Below, one piece after another: positions 59,149 to 64,000 of a stretch of 64,000 nucleotides of DNA; the first letter of the stretch is position 1; each line of letters begins with the position of its first letter. This DNA is from Propionibacteriales bacterium (GTDB lineage: Bacteria; Actinomycetota; Actinomycetes; Propionibacteriales; Nocardioidaceae): assembly GCA_009377795.1 (NCBI GenBank), contig WHTJ01000002.1, positions 1-64,000 of the forward strand, written 5' to 3'. A program made the translations under genes and the position numbers. The notes under the pieces were generated by a model. That model saw only the letters and a list, made by a program, of their open reading frames with translations, was not told the DNA's origin and did not search any database.

Positions 59149-60205
59149 CTCGCTCGCTCGCCAGCAGTGGGTGAGAAGCTCCTTACCGGTGCTGGTCGCC
59201 GCCGTGGTCATCATGACGGCACCTTCACTGGTCACTGGTTCCTTCTGGCAGCGCGTCATAATCCTCGCGCTGTTCAACGTCGTGCTCGCGATGTCGCTCA
59301 ACCTCGTGATCGGGTACACCGGCCTCCTCGCACTCGGGCACGGGGCGTTCCTCGGGATCGGCGCCTACACGTCGGCAGTGCTGACCACAACGTACGAGTG
59401 GGCCTTCTGGGCCGCGTTCTTCGTCGCCGGGATCACCGCCGCCGCATGCGGCCTTCTGCTGGCAGTCATCACACTGCGCCTGCGCGGCCACTATCTGGCG
59501 ATCGCCACGCTCGGCTTCGCGGTGATCGTCTATCAAGTGCTGATGAACTGGATCGACGTGACCCGGGGACCGCTTGGAATTCCGGGTATACCGACCCCAC
59601 CGAACATCCCGCTCGGTAACGGGACGGAGCTCGACTTCGGACTTCCCGCCGCCCACATCTATCTCGCCGGGGCATTCGCAATCGTCTGCTACGTCCTTAT
59701 CCGCAGGATCGTCAACTCACCGATGGGTGACGCGCTCAGGGCGGTGCGTGAGGACGAAATATCGGCCAAGTCACTGGGCATCAGGACCTTCGCCTGGAAG
59801 TGCTTCGCGTTCACGGTCGCCGCGTTCGCGGCGGGGCTGACGGGCTCTTTGTACGCCGGATACATGGGTATCCTCGAACCGTCTGCCTTTGTGCTGACAG
59901 TGTCCTTCACCCTGCTGGCGATGGTCATCGTCGGTGGCGCTGGAACCTTGGTCGGCCCCGTTATCGGGGCGCTGGTCCTCACGATCGTCCCGGAGGCGCT
60001 GCGTGAGGTCGGTCCCGAGTACCGCATGATCCTTTACGGGCTCGCGCTGACGCTGGTCGTCCTGTTCTTTCCACAGGGGCTGGTCGGCATCGGTGCCGCA
60101 CTGCGCTCCCGGTTCCGATCATCCTCGAGGAGCAAACCCGACGAGCCGCCTTCGGACAGCACAGGCACCGGATTCGCTAAGGAGGTTCCCGTTGACGCTT
60201 CTTGA
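59141..60205 (+). CDS. livM: Branched-chain amino acid-type ABC permease (LivM-like)
   Basis: A protein of 354 residues with about ten membrane segments. Family blocks are LNLVIGYTGLLALGHGAFLGIGAY near 52 (abridged motif: GHGAFLGIGAY), RGHYLAIATLGFAVI near 107 and GGAGTLVGPVIGAL near 265. A basic, polar tail of about 35 residues ends the protein. It forms the second half of the membrane channel. It overlaps the LivG-like gene by 14 bases. Confidence 0.93.
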   Translation: MFSSLARQQWVRSSLPVLVAAVVIMTAPSLVTGSFWQRVIILALFNVVLAMSLNLVIGYTGLLALGHGAFLGIGAYTSAVLTTTYEWAFWAAFFVAGITAAACGLLLAVITLRLRGHYLAIATLGFAVIVYQVLMNWIDVTRGPLGIPGIPTPPNIPLGNGTELDFGLPAAHIYLAGAFAIVCYVLIRRIVNSPMGDALRAVREDEISAKSLGIRTFAWKCFAFTVAAFAAGLTGSLYAGYMGILEPSAFVLTVSFTLLAMVIVGGAGTLVGPVIGALVLTIVPEALREVGPEYRMILYGLALTLVVLFFPQGLVGIGAALRSRFRSSSRSKPDEPPSDSTGTGFAKEVPVDAS

Positions 60206-60959
60206 GGTCACCAACGTAACGAAGAAGTTTGGTGGAGTGACCGCCATCGACGAGGTTTCGTTTCGGGCGGAAGCGGGACGGGTTCTGGCCCTGATTGGTC
60301 CCAACGGGGCTGGGAAGTCGACGATGTTCAACGTCATCAGCGGCAACTACGCTCCCACAAGCGGCACGCTCAGGTTCGATGACAGGGACGTCACGGGCGC
60401 CAACTCGGTGGCGATGAGCCGACTCGGAGTGTCGCGCACGTTCCAGAAAATTCGGCTGTTCAAGGCACTGTCCGTGATGGACAACGTCGTGATCGGCGCC
60501 CAGAGCTCGGCGCCCGTCGCACCATGGCGATTCTTCTTCGGTGGCGGCGCGGTCCGCGCGGCGGCCGCAGAAACCCGTAAGCATGCTCTCGAGATGCTCG
60601 ACCTGGTGGGGCTTGGTGACGTGGGTGACGTCCGTGCCGACACCCTTTCCTATGGGCAGCAGCGGATGCTGGAGATTGCCCGTGCGCTGGCGACCAAGCC
60701 CAGGCTCCTGCTCATCGACGAACCGGCGGCGGGGCTGAACCAAGCCGAGGCCGATGGCCTGGTACGCCGGCTGCGGCTGATCCGCGACCAGGGGATCACC
60801 CTCATGCTGGTCGAGCACAACATGGACCTGGTCATGGACATAGCAGAGGACATCGTGGTGATGAACTTCGGCAAGAAGATCGCCCAGGGTGCCCCGCGGG
60901 AGATCCAAGAGAACCCCGACGTGATCCGTGCGTACCTAGGTGAGGAGGCCATGGCATGA
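60192..60959 (+). CDS. livG: Branched-chain amino acid-type ABC transporter ATPase (LivG-like)
   Basis: A protein of 255 residues. The Walker A motif is GPNGAGKST near 37-45, the signature is LSYGQQRMLEIARAL near 154, and Walker B is LLLIDEP near 175. The start is a TTG with a perfect AAGGAGG six bases upstream, inside the end of the LivM-like gene. Earlier ATG or GTG codons in this frame would give a non-family extension. It is paired with the LivF-like ATPase. Confidence 0.93.
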   Translation: MTLLEVTNVTKKFGGVTAIDEVSFRAEAGRVLALIGPNGAGKSTMFNVISGNYAPTSGTLRFDDRDVTGANSVAMSRLGVSRTFQKIRLFKALSVMDNVVIGAQSSAPVAPWRFFFGGGAVRAAAAETRKHALEMLDLVGLGDVGDVRADTLSYGQQRMLEIARALATKPRLLLIDEPAAGLNQAEADGLVRRLRLIRDQGITLMLVEHNMDLVMDIAEDIVVMNFGKKIAQGAPREIQENPDVIRAYLGEEAMA

Positions 60960-61681
60960 CCCGACTACTCACCCTTGAAGGAGTGACGCTCGCCTACGGC
61001 AATGTGGTGGTCTGCGAGGACATCACCTTCCACGTGGACCATGGGGAGGTCGTCACGCTCATCGGCTCCAACGGGGCGGGGAAGACGACCACAATGTCCG
61101 CCGTCGCCGGGCTGCTCCCCACGCGGTCAGGACGCATCACGTTTGACGGCGTCGACATCACCTCGATGCCCCCACACCTGAGGGTCCGGCTCGGGCTCAG
61201 CCTGGTACCGGAGGGGCGGCACGTCTTCCCGTTCATGAGCGTCCGGGAGAACCTCCTACTCGGCGGCTTTCGCTTCAAGAGCAGCCCTAAGGAGGCCGCC
61301 TCCGCGGTCGCCGAGGTGCTGGACAGGTTTCCGGCGTTGGCCCGACGCGCCAACGCCAACGCGGGCACGCTCAGCGGTGGCGAGCAGCAGATGCTCGCCG
61401 TGGGACGGGCGACGATGTCTCGACCGAAACTGATCTGCCTCGACGAGCCCTCGATGGGCCTCGGGCCGCTGATCGTCGCAGAGATCTTCTCAATCATCAA
61501 CGAGATCAGCGCGCAGGGCACAACGGTTCTCTTCGTCGAGCAGAACGCGCAGTACGCACTGCGCACCGCCCATCGCGGGTACGTCTTACAGACCGGCAGA
61601 GTGATCGCGTCAGGTACGTCCGAGGAACTCCGGCATGACCAGAGAGTCAAGGACGCATACCTCGGAAAGGTACGAGCATGA
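60956..61681 (+). CDS. livF: Branched-chain amino acid-type ABC transporter ATPase (LivF-like)
   Basis: A protein of 241 residues. Walker A is GSNGAGKTTT near 38, the LivF-type LVPEGRHVFPFMSVRENL near 84-101 is present, and the signature LSGGEQQMLAVGRA near 138 precedes Walker B LICLDEPSMG near 158. The ATG overlaps the LivG stop (ATGA), and its own stop overlaps the deacetylase gene, linking that gene to the transporter. Confidence 0.93.
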   Translation: MTRLLTLEGVTLAYGNVVVCEDITFHVDHGEVVTLIGSNGAGKTTTMSAVAGLLPTRSGRITFDGVDITSMPPHLRVRLGLSLVPEGRHVFPFMSVRENLLLGGFRFKSSPKEAASAVAEVLDRFPALARRANANAGTLSGGEQQMLAVGRATMSRPKLICLDEPSMGLGPLIVAEIFSIINEISAQGTTVLFVEQNAQYALRTAHRGYVLQTGRVIASGTSEELRHDQRVKDAYLGKVRA

Positions 61682-62577
61682 GCAACTCCTCGCAGCAGCG
61701 CGCCGAGTCACCGGCCGCACCAAACGTAATCGGCTACGCGTTCTCGGGCGATCTCCCGGTACTGCCTGAACTGCGCGGCGGGCGTCTCGTCGTCTCGTTG
61801 GTGATCAACGTGGAGACGTGGCCGTTCGACCAGCCGATGCCACGCAAGCTCATCACGGCGCCGCACGGCACCGAGAACATCCCCGACGTGCCCAACTTCA
61901 GCTGGGTTGAGTACGGGATGCGTGTGGGGCTGCCGCGGATGCTGAGAGCGTTCGCCGACCGCAACCTTCCAGGGGGGATCAGCATGAATGCCGCGGTCGT
62001 CGACGACTATCCTCGCGCGTTCCAGGCATTGGTCGAGAGAGGCTGGGAGTTCATCGGGCACGGCGTCAGGCAGCAGTCACTGCACGCGGCGACCGATGAA
62101 GAGGATGTCGTGACCACATCCTTGTCCATGCTCGAGGAGCACACCGGCGTCCGGCCACGTGGGTGGCTGGGACCTGGGCTCCAGGAGACATTCCGCACTC
62201 CCGACATCCTCGCCGGTTGCGGGGTCGAGTACGTGCTCGACTGGTGTGTCGACGAGGTACCGACCGTGCTGACGACGAGCGGCAAGCCGCTGGTGGCGGT
62301 TCCGTACAATCTGGAGCTCAACGACAGCGTGGTATTCGCGGTTGAGCGCCAATCCGCTCGCGAGTGGTCGCATCGTGTCCGCGACACGCTCGACCTGCTC
62401 GCGCGGGAGGCTCAGGAATCTCCCCGCGTCCTCAGCCTCCCGCTACACCCACATCTCCTGGGCGTGCCGCATCGCTTCCAGTACCTGGTCGACGTGCTCG
62501 ATCTGCTGCTGGACCGCGAGGACACGGTCTTCGCTACACCGGCAGAGATCTGTGACTGGTTCCTCGGCAGTCAGTAA
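61678..62577 (+). CDS. Polysaccharide-deacetylase-fold hydrolase, PuuE-like
   Basis: A protein of 299 residues with a NodB-like barrel. The segments VSLVINVETW near 38, SMNAAVVDDYPRAFQALVERGWEFIGHG near 103-130 (abridged; key parts NAAVVDDYP and EFIGHG) and LSLPLHPHLLGVPHRF near 242 match the cofactor-independent allantoinase PuuE and related amidases more than chitin deacetylases. It overlaps the LivF-like gene by four bases and the convergent MmgE/PrpD gene by seven. The transporter and the isochorismatase-like gene suggest an amide or ureide substrate. Confidence 0.85.
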   Translation: MSNSSQQRAESPAAPNVIGYAFSGDLPVLPELRGGRLVVSLVINVETWPFDQPMPRKLITAPHGTENIPDVPNFSWVEYGMRVGLPRMLRAFADRNLPGGISMNAAVVDDYPRAFQALVERGWEFIGHGVRQQSLHAATDEEDVVTTSLSMLEEHTGVRPRGWLGPGLQETFRTPDILAGCGVEYVLDWCVDEVPTVLTTSGKPLVAVPYNLELNDSVVFAVERQSAREWSHRVRDTLDLLAREAQESPRVLSLPLHPHLLGVPHRFQYLVDVLDLLLDREDTVFATPAEICDWFLGSQ

Positions 62578-63926
62578 CCCGAGGGCACCGGCAGCCGGCG
62601 GAGGACGTGACTGAGGTCCCGTGTGGGGGCTCCCTCAAGCAAGGAGTCCAGTGCCCCGGACACCGCCTCGACCAGGTGAGGAGCGGTTACTGCTGCAAGG
62701 AGCGTCACGGTCTTCTCCCTGACGTCGTGGCCGGCCATAGGCAGCTTCGGATCGCCCTTCGCGTCGTCACGGATCGCGAGGAGGGTCCGTGACGGCGTGC
62801 GAACGACGACCCTGGCTCCCCACGACTCGGGATAGGCCGCCTCGATCTCGCGGTCGAGTCGCAGCTCGATGTGCGGGCGCAGGTGCACGATGTCGGGCCT
62901 GGACAGGGCTGGCTCGTCGAAGCAGGAGAGCGGCACGTTGCCGTCGATCAGAGCGCAGGCGAGCACGTGCTGGAGCGAGAACCGTGCTTGCCCTGTCGTC
63001 GTCGGGTGGACACGGTCGCAGAAGTCCAGCGCGTCGGTGTAGATGTGCGTGGTGGCCCCGGAGACGGGCTCACCGTCGAGCTGGCTGTGCAACTCGAGCG
63101 CCGCGTCAATGGAGGCGTGCGCGTGCCGGCAGCATGCCCATGGCTTCAACGACGAGTCATGGATCAGCCACCGGTCGGTCTGTGCGGCGACCAAAGCGGC
63201 CGGCACGCTGTCCGGCGCGGTGGCCGCGTAGAAGCCCCGCTCGCCCTCAAGTAGCCGTAGCGGAGCCGTCATACCCGCTGCGGCCAGCCGTGCTCCGGAG
63301 ATGCCTGACTCCGCGGCGCGGCCCGCGTGCGCCAGCTTGGCGCTCGCCGGCTCCATACGGACTTGCCAGAATCCGCCGGCCGTCGTGCCGGCGATTCCAA
63401 GGGCGTGCGCGGTAGCGGCGGGACCGAGACCCAATACCGACGCGACTGCTGCGGCTGCACCGAAGCCGCCGCAGGTCGACGTGGGGTGGAAGTAGTGGTA
63501 GTGCGCCGACCCCGCCGAGCGGCCAACCCGCGCGGCGGCTTCGTAGCCGCGTACGACTGCGTCGAGAAGGACTGTTCCGGATGCACCGGTTGCCTCGGCG
63601 GCGGCCAGGGCAGCGGCAATCACCACAGGTCCCGCGTGCAGCCTGGCTTGGCGATCGCTGGAATCGAGCTCGAGCGCGAGGGCGAGTGCCGCGTTGTGGA
63701 AGGCGGCCTGGGCCTCGCTCGTCTCGCCGCTGCCCACCGCGGTCGCGCCGGCACCGCGCTGCGAGCGGGTGAAGCCGAGCACCGCCTCCCCTTCCGGCCG
63801 ATGGGCGGCCGCGACCACCGCGCCCGTCCAGTCCTCCACGTGCGTCGCGGCGACCTCACGATCGCGGTCGTCGACCGAGCGGGCCAGGACCTCTGCTAGC
63901 TGCTCGGTCAGGCTCGGTGTTGCCAC
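62571..63926 (-). CDS. MmgE/PrpD family protein
   Basis: A protein of 451 residues, full length for the family. Typical segments are VVRGYEAAARVGRS near 123, YHYFHPTSTCGGFGAAAA near 142-159, KLAHAGRAAESGISGARLAAAG near 195 (shortened: HAGRAAESG) and SLKPWACCRHAHASIDA near 258. Members dehydrate 2-methylcitrate or isomerise and decarboxylate other acids such as cis-aconitate. The GTG start has AGGAG seven bases upstream. It converges on the PuuE-like gene and may belong with the gene cut at the window end. Confidence 0.9.
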   Translation of the reverse strand: MATPSLTEQLAEVLARSVDDRDREVAATHVEDWTGAVVAAAHRPEGEAVLGFTRSQRGAGATAVGSGETSEAQAAFHNAALALALELDSSDRQARLHAGPVVIAAALAAAEATGASGTVLLDAVVRGYEAAARVGRSAGSAHYHYFHPTSTCGGFGAAAAVASVLGLGPAATAHALGIAGTTAGGFWQVRMEPASAKLAHAGRAAESGISGARLAAAGMTAPLRLLEGERGFYAATAPDSVPAALVAAQTDRWLIHDSSLKPWACCRHAHASIDAALELHSQLDGEPVSGATTHIYTDALDFCDRVHPTTTGQARFSLQHVLACALIDGNVPLSCFDEPALSRPDIVHLRPHIELRLDREIEAAYPESWGARVVVRTPSRTLLAIRDDAKGDPKLPMAGHDVREKTVTLLAAVTAPHLVEAVSGALDSLLEGAPTRDLSHVLRRLPVPSGY

Positions 63927-63951
63927 AGTGATCTCCTCGGCGGGCGTGGGG

Positions 63952-64000
63952 TCAGGGACGGATGGCGCTGAACCGCCAGTCGAGTACCTCGCGGCGTGTC
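63952..64000 (-). CDS. 3' end of an unidentified gene, cut by the window edge
   Basis: A minus-strand frame open to the window edge ends RREVLDWRFSAIRP and stops 25 bases before the GTG of the MmgE/PrpD gene. The short same-strand gap suggests an operon. The fragment is too short for a family call, and chance cannot be excluded. Confidence 0.35.
   Translation of the reverse strand, partial: TRREVLDWRFSAIRP

Noticed and set aside
1-64000. Prophage, insertion sequence or conjugative element
   Set aside because: No transposase, integrase, relaxase or phage structural gene is recognisable, and no tRNA-flanked attachment site is visible.

Overview
This window is chromosomal DNA of a high-GC Gram-positive bacterium, most likely a soil actinomycete. 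The grounds are strongly G/C-biased third codon positions, frequent GTG and one TTG start, GGAGG-type ribosome sites, very short intergenic gaps with ATGA/GTGA start-stop overlaps, actinobacterial-style lipoprotein signals and at least one probable leaderless gene. I see no rRNA, tRNA, transposase, integrase or CRISPR array. Nearly all genes are catabolic enzymes, transporters or oxidoreductases, and the window looks like a dense dissimilation island.

Region 1 (about 0.1-24.9 kb). A divergent pair of units opens the window: an alcohol dehydrogenase and a carboxymuconolactone-decarboxylase (CMD) protein leftwards, and a LeuA/HMG-CoA-lyase-like enzyme plus a MenB/BadI-like crotonase rightwards. 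Two CNNM/CorC membrane proteins follow. Next come a leftward unit (two Gfo/Idh/MocA dehydrogenases and an orphan molybdopterin hydroxylase large subunit), a GntR/FCD regulator, a D-2-hydroxyacid dehydrogenase, two amidohydrolases, and a nine-gene rightward operon. That operon holds a tripartite tricarboxylate transporter (TctC-B-A), an alcohol dehydrogenase, a class III CoA-transferase, a CMD protein, an acyl-CoA dehydrogenase and two MaoC/hotdog hydratases. It reads as import, CoA activation and beta-oxidation-like degradation of an unknown carboxylate. A GlcG/HbpS-like protein and an OsmC protein close the region.

Region 2 (about 25-51 kb) repeats the theme with paralogues. It has a second Tct transporter with a CMD protein, an enolase-superfamily enzyme, a Gfo/Idh/MocA enzyme and CinA; a DctP-type binding protein without a signal peptide; and an operon of two Ldh-2 oxidoreductases, a PPC-domain protein, a metallo-hydrolase, an isopropylmalate-dehydrogenase-like enzyme and a lactate permease. 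A second copy of the LeuA/HMGL-like enzyme, an LVIVD-repeat protein, an FrsA-like alpha/beta hydrolase, two further amidohydrolases and a Rieske ferredoxin complete it. Region 2 contains the only long gene-poor stretch (24.92-25.49 kb), which carries short repeats.

Regions 1 and 2 appear tied together by a shared operator. Five promoter gaps hold a clear RCATC-N6-GATGY site (about 2.25, 12.34, 24.29, 33.02 and 35.30 kb) and four hold weaker relatives (11.52, 15.63, 44.98 and 47.40 kb). The perfect copy lies directly behind the GntR/FCD gene, the only recognisable transcription factor here, so that protein is the obvious candidate to control the whole set. The substrate cannot be named from sequence.

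Region 3 (about 51-64 kb) lacks these operators. Leftward it has a Gfo/Idh/MocA enzyme, an SDR and a TIM-barrel isomerase-like protein. Rightward it has an epimerase, a VOC protein, an isochorismatase-like hydrolase, an unusual SDR, a complete branched-chain-amino-acid-type ABC importer and a PuuE-like deacetylase. A convergent MmgE/PrpD protein lies at the end. It looks like a second, independent uptake-and-degradation module.
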